Positions 1 through 11,260 of a stretch of 64,000 bases of DNA are shown here, in pieces; the stretch's first letter is position 1, and every line of letters starts with the position of its first letter. Both the position numbers and the translations under genes were made by a program. This stretch comes from Synaphobranchus kaupii (lineage: Eukaryota > Chordata > Actinopteri > Anguilliformes > Synaphobranchidae), in NCBI GenBank assembly GCA_029718625.1, contig CM056387.1:36052931-36116930 (forward strand), read 5' to 3'. The notes below the pieces were generated by a model. That model was not told where the DNA came from, made no database searches, and saw nothing but the letters and a program-made list of their open reading frames with translations.

Positions 1-530
1 TGGAACCTGAATCCTTGTCGCATTTGTTTGTCCAGTGCAAACGTTTAGTGGGTTTGTTTGATGTGCCAGAGATTTTTTTTCAGGGGTTGGGGGAGGTTTA
101 TTTTTGTTTTTTAAATTTTTTTGAGCTTTTCAGATATGCGGTAAGGAAGAAATCTGTCCATGTCCTCATAAATTTTATATTGGGAGTGGCTAAGTTAGCC
201 ATCTGGAAAACCAGGAAAAAGCTATCCAGGGGCTGGGGTCAGTACCCTGTGAAAGTGAATGGCTGGACTGTTAGCTGCCCATCTCAGGGTGGAGCATGCC
301 TATTACCGGCTGGTAGGAAACATGGAGGGTTTCATACGTACATGGTGGTTGGGGGGGGGGGGGGGGTTGTGTACAGTCCAAGACAATGATGTACTTTCTC
401 TTAATTTTAAAAAAAATATTTGTATCTTGTAATGTGCATATGCAAGTATGTAATGTCTTTGTTCTGGTGTTTGTGAAGGGGAGGGGAAGTGAACCTAGCA
501 CGGTGAAATAAAGGGCATCTTAAAATTAAA
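1..530 (+). mobile_element. 3' end of a Tx1/L1-like non-LTR retrotransposon
   Basis: The + strand frame from about position 15 encodes SHLFVQCKRLVGLFD followed by VHVLINFILGVAKLAIWKTRKK. That is the pattern of the extreme C terminus of a fish L1/Tx1-type LINE ORF2: a zinc-knuckle-like 'HLF..C' region, then a basic 'AKLAIWKTRK' end. The frame is cut by the window edge, so only the last tens of residues are seen. After it come a G-run (349-366), an AATAAA at about 507-512 and an A-rich end near 530, as expected for a LINE 3' UTR. Family membership is from remembered motifs, not a search. Insertion boundaries and target-site duplication were not identified. Confidence 0.55.
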
Positions 531-1280
531 AAGAAATTCTCTCTCGTGATAATCCGCGCGTGCAATTACAAGCCAGCTTTCCCGTTTTGCAAAACTAAAA
601 GCGTAGAGATCAAAGATTAGATCTTGGAACAGGCTATGCTCGTCAACAGGCCTGTCTGTCGAGGACTAACTCTAGGAAGAGCCCAATGTTGGCCATCAGG
701 AAGAGCATTTCAAAGGACCAATGTTAGCCTGCGGGATTCTAATTGGATGATTCTGTGTTGTCTGATTTTTCGGCCTTTATCTACCCATCAAAGCTTGTAC
801 CGGTAATGGATGGGCTGCTTTTAACGAACTGGAAGTCGCGTTTCCATGGGCCTATTTTAGCAAACTATTATTGGGAAGGACGTGCTTCCAATGTTGGACA
901 CATAGGCAGTCAACGCAGGGGCAGGGCGTGGCCTGGCCCTGTGACAGCTAATCCAGGTCAGTCTCTTTTAAAAAGGCGGGAGAAAGGCCAGAGATGAGGC
1001 GAAAGAGAGATGGGGAGAGGTAGTGAAAGAATGAAAGGTAGAGTGAGAAGGGGGAGGAATGGAGAGAAAGATGGAGGGAGAATAGAAGAATGGCATACTA
1101 CACAATTCCCCTCCAGACAGAACTCAAGTCAGTTGGAATCTGTCCAAAAATAAACGGACGCTTGCTACACACTATCTGAAAGCGACAGATGGGAAATCGT
1201 GACACACTGGGATAGAAATCAGATATCGCTTTGGTTTGTGCTAGTGAAGAAAAATTAGACATGGCATTTTGAGGAGAAGG

Positions 1281-1281
1281 T

Positions 1282-1312
<31 letters not shown>

Positions 1313-1352
1313 GGTAGGGAGGTAGGGAGGTAGGGAGGTAGGGAGGTAGGAG
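1281..1352 (+). repeat. GT tract, G-run and GGTAGGGA tandem repeat (G-rich)
   Basis: A (GT)n tract runs into a G-run of about 20 bases, followed by at least four tandem GTAGGGAG-type units. Several regularly spaced G3+ runs on the + strand could form a G-quadruplex. No gene is associated. Confidence 0.8.
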
Positions 1353-1734
1353 TAAATGTTTCGGTTGGTTTCCAGAAAAATTTGCATGCAGGTACTGCGC
1401 CTGATTGTGATGTCGTCCGTGAGCTGAAGATTCCGCACTATTGCAACACTGACCTGGAAACTTAAATGCAGGAATAACAAAATGGGGACAGGTGAGACCT
1501 CTAGAGAGGTGCTCTACCAATCAACACGGAGCATGTTGGATCGCCAGTGGCGATTGGTTGATTCCTTCTGGCTTAACTGCCCAGATGCCGTTAAAGGACC
1601 TTGGAAGTACAGCCAGAATGTATCCACCAATCAACATCGGCGCTGTTCTGTTTGTTATTACCAGCATACTCCGTGATTGGCTGAAATCGTCTCTGGTTGC
1701 CGAGTGCATGGTGATGACGAACGGCCTATATCCC

Positions 1735-1823
1735 TGGTTTCTGTAACCATGTTGTTTAAAAGCACGTTCCTCCCTGGTTGCTGTAACCCTGTTGTTTAAA
1801 AGCAGGTACGTTCCTCCCTGGAT
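1735..1823 (+). repeat. Short direct duplication, about 50 bp unit, two copies
   Basis: The motif GTTGTTTAAAAGCA followed by GTTCCTCCCTGG occurs twice in tandem, with a few substitutions between copies. Apart from this and the G-rich tract upstream, I recognise nothing in 530-2800. Confidence 0.7.
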
Positions 1824-2825
1824 TCTCCTGCTTATTTTCTTGAGAATTCGAGAATGTTGGGGGGCTTGGAATCCCACGCGGCTCAACCTTGACGTGGAAA
1901 CGGGCGTGGCACTGAACAAGGCTGCTCCCTTAAGTTTGACTCGAGATTAAAATCCAAACATTCCTTTTTTCTGTCACTTGTAAAACTTTAAAGGGGCGGA
2001 TAAAAAAAGATCAAAGTTAAGTATGTGATGTTGATTGAAGGCAGGCCAGTTTCTGAAGCGCTCCAGGGGAAGGGGGTTTAACGAGGGTGAATTATCCTGG
2101 AACACGTCTCCAGGCCTGTTGGAAATAGCGGCAGCCAGGTAGCAGGTACATGCAGGTATACGCAGGTGTTAGAGGTGCAGGTGACGCACCTCCCTAAAAA
2201 AACATGCCGTTATTATTATTTTTTTCACTTGTTACCAAATTGCCTCAAGTGGGACCGACAGATTTATCTGGATGATTATGTGTGTGTGTGTGGGCGGGCG
2301 GGCAGGTGGGGGGAGTGATCTGTGGTCTGCAGGTTTTTGTGGTTTTGTTTTAATCACCTTAAGGTAGCAAGGCGTGTGGACTCTAGTGCATTTCAGTGTG
2401 CGTTATTTTAAAGTGCGTAAGCGCCTGAAACGCATCGTAAATCAGCGGACAATGCGGGAGTTTGAGGTCCTGGCTCTAAAGTGGTCTGTAATGGGACAGG
2501 AAAGAGCTAATCTCTTCCCAAATCCCCCCCCCCCGTTTTCGGTCGAGCGTTAAACGAGGCAGCAGGGACGTGCTTGCGTGAGGTCCATTCTTTGACCTTT
2601 GATCCTGGAACCCAGCTCCTGTGCTACTGAAGCTGTGTGTCCTGCAGCAGTGGCTGCCGAATTCCTGCCGAATTTATCTGTCCTGTTCCCAACAGCGTGC
2701 CCCCCCCCCCCCCCCCCCCCAAACCCCCACACCTGAGGCCGTTTCACCTATGAGTCAGAAAGGTTTTAATTCCTGAAGAGCCAGTCACATGATTAATGAG
2801 AAACAAGTAGCATGACAGCCTTAAA

Positions 2826-3292
2826 GAGAGATAGAGAGAGAGCGAAACGGAGAGATAAAAAGAGAGAGAGAGTGAAACGGGGAGATAAAAAGAGAGAGAG
2901 GGAACCGCACTATTGACACAGAAAAGGCCGTCGTCCCGCTAAATTCAACAAGTCAACAACTTGGGTGTCTTGGCGCTTCCCACGAGCTCTCTGATCCTCC
3001 CATTCAGAAGCTAATCCTGCCTGAGCACGCCAGAGCCTCACAGTGCTGAGCAAAACAAGTATGCTCTCTCTCTCCTTCACTCTCTCTCTCTCTCCCTCCC
3101 TCCCTCTCCTTCAGTCTCTCTCTCTCTCTCTCTCCTTCACTCTCTCTGTCTCTCTCTCTCCCTCCCTCTCCTTCAGTCTCTCTCTCTCTCTCTCTCTCTC
3201 TCCTTCACTCTCTCTCTGTCTCTCTGCTTCATTCTCTCCCTCTGTCTCTCTCCTTCACTCTCTCTCTCTCTCTCTCCTTCACTCTCTCTCTC
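2826..3292 (+). repeat. GA-rich then CT-rich simple repeats
   Basis: An AGAGAGAG-rich stretch (about 2826-2900) is followed by a CTCTCTC/CCTTCACT-rich stretch (about 3059-3292). The long open frame across the second part reads only Ser/Leu/Pro and is a low-complexity artefact. Confidence 0.9.
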
Positions 3293-3718
3293 AGGTGTTC
3301 ACACAGGTCTCTAAATGACCCCCGGGTGATTGCGCAGGTCACGACGAGCCATCGCAATTGTCACGCTTGATTTTTTCTTTTTTTAAATTACCCTGTTTAT
3401 TATTGTTTATTGAAGCTTGTGTTTGAGCTTGTCTGTGGGAGGGGCTGTAAACCAAATGAATGATTCTGGCGAGCCTGTTTAACGAGGCTGTTTAATGAGC
3501 ACTGGCATGAAATGTTATTATTATTATTTTTAAAACTTAGTTGTTATTTTGGAATGGTGTCAAAGGTCTTGATCATAACGGCAATTTCAGTAGCCTTTTG
3601 CCCCTCAGCTTCTGTCCTGATTTGACAAATTAGTCAAAATAGGAACTTTCTTTATCTCTGCTGCTTAGAAGAGTATCTGCTGGCTCTGACTGAAGCCCAA
3701 ACTATGACCCAATAAGTG

Positions 3719-4290
3719 GGACCCGTGGGGATGGGGGTAATCTGGTGATGTGGGACCCCTGGGATGGGGTTAATCTGGTGATGTGGGACCTGTGGGATGG
3801 GGGTAATCTGGTGATGTGGGACCTGTGGGATGGGGGTAATCTGGTGATGTGGGACCTGTGGGATGGGGGTAATCTGGTGATGTGGGACCTGTGGGATGGG
3901 GGTAATCTGGTGATGTGGGACCTGTGGGATGGGGGTAATCTGGTGATGTGGGACCTGTGGGATGGGGGTAATCTGGTGATGTGGGACCTGTGGGATGGGG
4001 GTAATCTGGTGATGTGGGACCTGTGGGATGGGGGTAATCTGGTGATGAGGGTAATCTGGTGATGTGGGATGGGGGTAATCTGGTGATGTGGGATGGGGGT
4101 AATCTGGTGATGTGGGATGGGGGTTATTTGGTGATGAGGGTAATCTGGTGATGTGGGATGGGGGTAATCTGGTGATGTGGGATGGGGGTAATCTGGTGAT
4201 GTGGGACCCGTGGGATGGGGGTAATCTGGTGATGAGGGTAATCTGGTGATGTGGGACCTGTGGGATGGGGGTAATCTGGTGATGTGGGTG
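3719..4290 (+). repeat. 33-bp minisatellite, with shortened units at its distal end
   Basis: About ten near-identical 33-bp units built on GGGGGTAATCTGGTGATGTG followed by GGACCTGTGGGAT. From about 4050 the units shorten and vary, lacking the GGACCTGTG part. The unit length is a multiple of three, so one frame stays open as a repeated LWDGGNLVMWD peptide. There is no start context, splice structure or homology to suggest translation. Confidence 0.95.
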
Positions 4291-4442
4291 GCGTGCGGTC
4301 AGAGAACTCCACGTAGTCCCTGGGGGGGGGCATTATTATGCTTTTAAAAATAAGTCACAAAGGTTGTTGTTTTTACATTTTTAAACGGTTTTCTAAGATG
4401 TTAAGCGTATACTATTATATACACTATTATCTATTATATATA

Positions 4443-5324
4443 CAGATCCTTTCCAAAAAATTAGAATATCATGGAAAAGTTGTTGTTTTTTCCATAATTT
4501 CATTCAAAAAGTGAAACTTTCATAGATTATAGATTCATTACACACAAAGTGAAATATTTCTAGCCTTTATTTGTTTCATTTTTCATAATTTTGGTTTACA
4601 GCTCCAGAAAATCCCCAAAACAGTATTTCAAGAAATTAGAATAGTGTGTCGAAAATCAGCATTTACTTCAGTTATTTCAGAGAATGAATGTTTTAGACTG
4701 AGTGTCACACTCTGTACGTGGTGGTTTTTGAAGCACTGAATCCAGCCTCAGTCCACTCCCTCTGCATCTCCGCCAAATTTTGGAATCGTCTTTGCTTGAC
4801 AATCCGCTGAAGCCTACGGTCATCTCTTTTGCTTGTGCACCTTCTCCTGCCACATTTTTCCCTTCCACTAAACTTTCTATTGATATGCTTGGACACTGCA
4901 CTCTGTGAACAGCCAGCCTCCTTAGCGATGACCTTTTGTGGCTTACCCATCTTCTGGAGGGTGTCAATGATGGTCTTCTGGCCAATTGTGAAGTCTGCAG
5001 TCTTCCCCATGCTGAACCAAACTGAGATAAACTTTGCAGGTGTTTTGAGTAAATTAGATGATAGTGTGACACTCAGTCTAAAACATTCATTCTCTGAAAT
5101 AACTGAAGTAAATGCTGATTTTCGACACACTATTCTAATTTCTTGAAATACTGTTTTGGGGGTTTTCTGGAGCTGTAAGCCAAAATTATGAAAAATGAAA
5201 CAAATAAAGGCTAGAAATATTTCACTTTGTGTGTAATGAATCTATAATCTATGAAAGTTTCACTTTCAATGGAATTATGAAAAAAAAAAAAAAACTTCCA
5301 TGATATTCTAATTTTTTGGAAAGG

Positions 5325-5329
<5 letters not shown>
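4443..5329 (-). mobile_element. Long-arm Tc1/mariner-like element with truncated transposase
   Basis: The ends at 4443-4700 and 5060-5329 are inverted copies of each other: TCCTTTCCAAAAAATTAG on the left, and its complement near 5300-5327 on the right. A TA precedes the left end (4441-4442). The right end runs straight into a (GT)n tract, so the second TA is not preserved. Between the arms, on the - strand, lies a Tc1-type DNA-binding domain without the catalytic domain. The element is therefore non-autonomous. Confidence 0.85.
4705..5010 (-). pseudogene. Tc1-like transposase, N-terminal DNA-binding part only
   Basis: An open frame of 101 codons starts MGKTADFTIGQKTIIDTLQK, the usual start of Tc1-family transposases. 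It continues through IAKEAGCSQSAVSKHINRK, a paired-like helix-turn-helix, and a basic GRRRCTSKRDDRRLQRIV linker leading to the second HTH. It then stops inside the right inverted arm. The DDE catalytic domain (about 200 residues) is absent. The frame ends in SKTTTYRV and a TGA within arm sequence, so the deletion joined the DNA-binding region directly to the arm. At most this encodes a DNA-binding fragment that might recognise the element's own ends. Confidence 0.8.

Positions 5330-5376
<47 letters not shown>
5327..5376 (+). repeat. (GT)n microsatellite
   Basis: About 24 uninterrupted GT units abut the right end of the Tc1-like element. Confidence 0.95.
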
Positions 5377-5378
<2 letters not shown>

Positions 5379-5637
5379 ATATACACATACATATATACAT
5401 AAATTGGTTGCTACCACATTATACACCATGCAGCTGAACATACTGTATTGGTAAATGCATAAATACATAAAGGAAGCGCATCTTCCCATGGCACTGAAGG
5501 GCATGTTCATTAAATGACATCAATATATTAAAAGAAAAAAAAAAACGGCACCAGCAGCCTCAAACGAGTGCATTATTTATTCCCCCTCTGGCTGTGTGTC
5601 AATAATTAATGTGCGGGGTTAAATGCTCTCTTAGCAG

Positions 5638-5638
<1 letters not shown>

Positions 5639-5696
<58 letters not shown>

Positions 5697-5773
5697 TGTG
5701 TCTGTGTCTGTGTCTGTGTCTGTGTCTGTGTCTGTGTCTGTGTCTGTGTGTGTCTGTGTGTCTGTGTGTCTGT

Positions 5774-5820
<47 letters not shown>

Positions 5821-5891
5821 TGTGTGTCTGTGTGTGTCTGTGTGTGTGTGTGTGTGTCTGTGTGTGTCTGTGTGTGTGTGTGTGTGTCTGT

Positions 5892-5946
<55 letters not shown>

Positions 5947-6079
5947 TGTGTGTGTGTCTGTGTGTCTGTGTGTGTCTGTGTGTGTCTGTGTGTGTGTGTG
6001 TGTGTCTGTGTGTGTCTGTGTGTGTCTGTGTGTGTCTGTGTGTGTGTGTGTGTGTCTGTGTGTCTGTGTGTGTCTGTGT

Positions 6080-6113
<34 letters not shown>

Positions 6114-6187
6114 CTGTGTGTGTCTGTGTGTGTGTGTGTGTGTCTGTGTGTGTCTGTGTGTGTCTGTGTGTGTGTGTGTGTGTCTGT

Positions 6188-6254
<67 letters not shown>

Positions 6255-6275
6255 TGTGTGTCTGTGTGTGTGTGG
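5639..6275 (+). repeat. Compound (TG)n / (TGTCTG)n microsatellite, about 640 bp
   Basis: Almost pure alternating TG interrupted by TC at semi-regular intervals, with a run of TGTCTG hexamers near 5694-5745. All frames stay open on both strands (Cys-Val or His-Thr polypeptides). This is a property of the dinucleotide, not of a gene. The tract can adopt Z-DNA. Confidence 0.98.
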
Positions 6276-7481
6276 CGTTCTTCTGTTGACAACTGAGGTA
6301 GCAAACACAACCCCCCCCACACACCCCAGGTACTTTGGCTTGGCTATCAAAAACTGCACCGAGGAACATCCGCGCACCCCCTCCCCCGCCCATCCAAACT
6401 CATTACCGCTGCATAAACATGAGAAGACCAACAGCCTCAGAGCGGACGCAGTACCGCTGCTCCCCGGCGGCCATTTTGGCCCTGTTTAAAGCTGCTGCGT
6501 GTGGGCCCTCTGTCTACCCATCATGCTTTTGGGAATACCTGAGGTGGCAGGGCGGGGCTGGAAATAGGCCATCTTGCGCTTCTTCTGTGATAAATGGCAC
6601 TGTTTATTTTGCCCCCAATAACTTTTTATTGAAATAAAATGTGCAGCATGAGAAAAAGCCAGTTAATCAGTTACTCGGTCAGGCATTTATTTCTTTTTAT
6701 AGCTGCGTTTACTAACACGCCGTTGCCTCGTCTGATTGGCCTGTGACGGGTGCGTGCAGCCAACCAAAAAAAAAAAAACTTTTTTTTTGTTTTTTTTCCC
6801 CCTCCTCTTTCAAATGTTTTGTCCTGTTCTGCTCCGGTACCACCAGCCCCAGGCGTCTCGATTCCCCTGGAGAAAGTTCCGGACCTTTGACTGGAGGCTG
6901 ATGGATGTTTTTATAGAGCCACTTTGCCCGGGGTTTCCAGATTGAACACGGTTCAGCGCCACAGAGGCAGAGAGTCTCTTCACCCTCTCCCCCCACCTCT
7001 TCCCCCAAATCGGTGCTTCTAATTGCCTTTTCGGCTCCGCGCTCCGTAATTGAGTTTTAATCGTCGTTTTACACCCTGTTTTTCATATTCAAATTAGCAG
7101 CGTCAGCTGAGAGAATGGCGGCTCTTTCTCTCTCTCTCACCCCCTCACCCCTCGCCCCCCCCCCCTCCCCCTCCCCTATCCCCATCCCGCCCCTCGCCTA
7201 ATTCTGAAGTCGTTACATCAGCTTGTTGGCATTAATTGGCACGTTAAATAACTGTTTATTTTCCTTGGGAAACGGGGAGGTAAGGAGAGGCTTCGTCAGC
7301 CGAAAGGCCTCTGTTGATGGGTTGATTGGTATTTATTGACGGTGCGGTGGCTTTGATCGAAGGCGTCTCCAGCGCTTTAAGGGTTTCCGGCTTGTTGCTC
7401 TTCTTTTATCGCCGTTTTTGAGGGACAGGAGAGGTGAGAGGAGGACAAGGCCGGCGCGCTGCTTTGACCAGATAAGATAAG

Positions 7482-8735
7482 GCTCTGTGTGTGTGTGTGT
7501 GCGCAGAGGCAGGTGTATTTATGCGCTTAAATGCGCAGCGCTCTTCTGCGGACATGTGTATGTGCGTACGTGTGCAGTCATGCTCTGTGGACGTGTGTAT
7601 GTGCGTACGTGTGCAGTCATGCTCTGTGGACGTGTGTATGTGCGTACGTGTGCAGTCGTGCTCTCTGGACGTGTGTATGTGCGTACGTGTGCAGTCATGC
7701 TCTGTGGACGTGTGTATGTGCGTACGTGTGCAGTCATGCTCTGTGGACGTGTGTATGTGCGTACGTGTGCAGTCGTGCTCTCTGGACGTGTGTATGTGCG
7801 TACGTGTGCAGTCATGCTCTCTGGACGTGTGTATGAGCGTACGTGTGCAGTCATGCTCTGTGGACGTGTGTATGTGCGTACGTGTGCAGTCATGCTCTCT
7901 GGACGTGTGTATGCGCGTACGTGTGCAGTCGTGCTCTCTGGACGTGTGTATGAGCGTACGTGTGCAGTCATGCTCTCTGGACGTGTGTATGCGCGTACGT
8001 GTGCAGTCATGCTCTGTGGACGTGTGTATGTGCGTACGTGTGCAGTCATGCTCTCTGGACGTGTGTATGCGCGTACGTGTGCAGTCGTGCTCTGTGGACG
8101 TGTGTATGTGCGTACGTGTGCAGTCATGCTCTCTGGACGTGTGTATGTGCGTACGTGTGCAGTCATGCTCTGTGGACGTGTGTATGTGCGTACGTGTGCA
8201 GTCGTGCTCTCTGGACGTGTGTATGTGCGTACGTGTGCAGTCGTGCTCTCTGGACGTGTGTATGAGCGTACGTGTGCAGTCGTGCTCTCTGGACGTGTGT
8301 ATGTGCGTACGTGTGCAGTCGTGCTCTCTGGACGTGTGTATGAGCGTACGTGTGCAGTCATGCTCTCTGGACGTGTGTATGCGCGTACGTGTGCAGTCGT
8401 GCTCTCTGGACGTGTGTATGTGCGTACGTGTGCAGTCGTGCTCTGTGGACGTGTGTATGTGCGTACGTGTGCAGTCATGCTCTCTGGACGTGTGTATGCG
8501 CGTACGTGTGCAGTCATGCTCTCTGGACGTGTGTATGCGCGTACGTGTGCAGTCATGCTCTCTGGACGTGTGTATGCGCGTACGTGTGCAGTCATGCTCT
8601 CTGGACGTGTGTATGCGCGTACGTGTGCAGTCATGCTCTGTGGACGTGTGCATGCGCAGTGCTATTCTGCGGACATGTGTATGCGCGTACATGTGCAGTC
8701 GTGCTCTGTGGACGTGTGTATGTATAGTACATATA
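7482..8735 (+). repeat. 39-bp minisatellite, about 29 units
   Basis: The unit is built on GCGTACGTGTGCAGTC followed by TGCTCTSTGGACGTGTGTATG. A few positions vary between units (tgcg/agcg/cgcg, cat/cgt, ctctg/ctgtg). The last units (after about 8640) are divergent. Because 39 is a multiple of three, several frames on both strands are open throughout. There is no coding support. Confidence 0.97.
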
Positions 8736-9785
8736 TGCACGGTGGAGTTCTGTGTTGACGTGTATGCACATACATGCGCAGTGGTACTCTGTGGACATGC
8801 ATATGTGCATTCCTAAAGAGAGTAATGGCACAGTACCCCCCCTTTGTGTAAGTCGAGGGCCACTCTGGGCTCCCGCCCTCACTGTGTGACACGAAAGCCA
8901 AAAGGAGGGGTGTGTAAGCCCCGCCCCTCAGATCTGCTCCTGGGGCCAGTCGTGTGTCTGAACTGCTTTCAGCTCGTTAGATGCTGTTAAAAATGTTTTT
9001 TTTTAAAATACAAATAAAATACCTTCCTGGAGAATTTTCAGCGAGACGTTAATGATGTTAAACTGTGCCTATGGGAGAATTTGGTTCCGAATTTTAGCGC
9101 AAAAAGGATTCTTACTAGTGTTCTAAAGCAGGGTTTTTTTCCAACCGGTTTTGAGAGTGCAATTGTGGACCCCCCTACGGTCCGGTCCACAGACCCCCTA
9201 TTCAATGCTCAGGTTCTAAATCGGTAATGTATTCCAAATGACCCAGGCCGGCCTAATCTGATCTAAAGCAGGTAATGGAATCCCCCCCTCTCCCCTGGGG
9301 CAATTTCCCCACGGTCCCAGAAATGGAGAGCAGTGCCTCAGCTTCGACCCTTCCCCCCCCTCCCTCAGAAAACCATTACCCCTCCACCCTGCGCCCCTCC
9401 CAAAAACATACACGCCTGTTATTATTTCTGTGGGGCTGCAGTTTACCTTATTTTATTACTGCAGGTGGCCTCCAGGTGCATTGTGGGAGTGCGGGCCACT
9501 GTGATCCTTTTGGGCCTTATTTAGCGAGCTGATTACGCCCGTAGAACCGGCCGTCTGACAGGAGACCGCAGGACTCCCTCCCCCCCGTCGCGCGCGGCGT
9601 TTTTGATGAACTGATGAACTCCAGAAAGAATCGATGCCCTTGAGACTGAGCTTACAGAAACTCAGAGCTCAGCTCCCTGTAAACCCATCATGGAATCAGC
9701 CCATTTATGGCTTGAATGAAAACATTTTTTGCATGTTATTTCATTCAATTCTTTTCATTCGTTCCTTTATTTGCCAGGTAAGATG

Positions 9786-9995
9786 GCAGGATGTGAAATT
9801 AACACCCGCCACCAGCCAAATGCTGGTAAAATTCTGATTGTGGCTGGTAAGATTTTCTACTCTGGCAGCCACTTTGGCAGGTACCCAACCAGGTTGTGTT
9901 ATATTGTAAAAGGTAATGTGGCTGGTAAAATGCCTGGTGATTTATTTATTTTTAATCCACAAGCCACTCTGGCCAGTGGGAGAAAAAGTTAATTT
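9786..9995 (+). repeat. Dispersed repeat, copy 1 (partner inverted at 13154-13359)
   Basis: From ATGTGAAATTAACACCCGCC to GAGAAAAAGTTAATTTC this stretch matches the reverse complement of 13154-13359 with scattered substitutions. The family is not recognised. The pair is about 3.2 kb apart in opposite orientation. Confidence 0.75.
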
Positions 9996-10263
9996 CTTAT
10001 CCTGATATGGTGAAGAAGATGAGAAGATCTATAAAGCTGTACAATGATTTGGCCGTCCAGTCCCGTGGGTAAAAAGAGGATCATTATATCTGCTTACACA
10101 CATTACAGATAGAAACGCAGTGGAGTCATTTAGGGTATCCATAGCAGCCAGGTGTGGACGTGTGCCCAGTTCCACAGGATGTATTGTTTTTATTTCACTT
10201 TTATTTAACCAGGTAGGTCTGCAGAGACCTGTGTTCTCATTAGCACTGCTGACCTGAGGACGC

Positions 10264-10484
10264 TTTGTGTGGAATTAAAGCGCGTAGTTTAGTGAGTGTG
10301 CTGAATTAAAGCGCGTAGTTTAGTGAAAGTGTGCTGAATTAAAGCGCGTAGTTTAGTGAAAGTGTGCTGAATTAAAGCGCGTAGTTTAGTGAAAGTGTGC
10401 TGAATTAAAGCGCGTAGTTTAGTGAAAGTGTGCTGAATTAAAGCATGTAGTTTAGTGAAAGTGTGCTGAATTAAAGCACGTAGG
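10264..10484 (+). repeat. 33-bp tandem repeat, about 6 units
   Basis: The unit contains GCTGAATTAAAGCGCGTAG followed by TTTAGTGAAAGTGT. The first and last units are shorter or variant (GCATG, GCACG). Confidence 0.93.
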
Positions 10485-10959
10485 TTAGACAGTGCCTTTC
10501 ACTCGCTGTGGCTGTGGGGCCCTGTGGTTGTGGCTCCTCTCTATGCACTTCCAGCCTCATGTTAACGCGCGTCAGGGGTGCGTAAGGCCTGGAGAGAGGG
10601 ACGAGGTCAGGGGTCAGATCTGGCACGACTTGTGTGAGGCCAGCTTTTGCATTTTTTCATTTTGTATTCTTTTTGCTAGAGGCAGCAACTCTGGAAGCTG
10701 AGCAAAATCTGGTTAGTGTTACAGTAAGCTTGGGGCCTCACAGTCTTCCAAACACACACATACACAGAGACACGCACACACACATGCGCACACAAACAGA
10801 CATGCACTATTCAACAAGATATGCTGAAAGGCAAACAGAGACACATGACAAGATATGCAAGTGCTTGATCTGTGAAAGATACATTATATATACATTGTAA
10901 ATTATGTTTGATATTTCTGAGGTGAAACATACTTTTTCACGTGTGTGTGTGTATATATA

Positions 10960-11260
10960 CAGTGCCAGTCAAAAGTTTGGACACACCTACTCATGGAAGG
11001 TTTTTTTCTGTTATTTTTACTGTTTTCCACATTTTGGAATAGTAAAGACATCAAAACTATGAGATAACACAAATTAAATTATGCAAAAACCAAAAAAGGG
11101 TTAAACAAATTTTAAAAAGTCTTATATTTTAGATTCTTCAAAGTAGCCACCCTACAGCATATATAGTTTTGATGTCTTTACTATTCCAAAATGTGGAAAA
11201 CAGTAAAAATAATGGAAAAAAACCTATGAGTAGGTGTGTCCAAACTTTTGACTGGTACTG
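10960..11260. mobile_element. Tc1/mariner-type MITE, 301 bp, TA target site
   Basis: The left end CAGTGCCAGTCAAAAGTTTG and the right end are inverted copies, and the element is flanked by TA on both sides (10958-10959 and 11261-11262). A second inverted block (TTACTGTTTTCCACATTTTG) extends each arm to about 100 bp around a short AT-rich centre. There is no coding capacity. This terminal sequence is common in fish genomes as a Tc1-like non-autonomous element. Confidence 0.92.

Noticed and set aside
5599..6489. Long frames rich in Cys-Val or His-Thr on both strands
   Set aside because: They are translations of a (TG)n/(CA)n tract. No start, splice or homology evidence.
7406..8816. Frames of more than 370 codons on both strands with 13-residue repeats
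   Set aside because: They follow from the 39-bp minisatellite unit length. Several overlapping frames are open at once, which real genes do not show.
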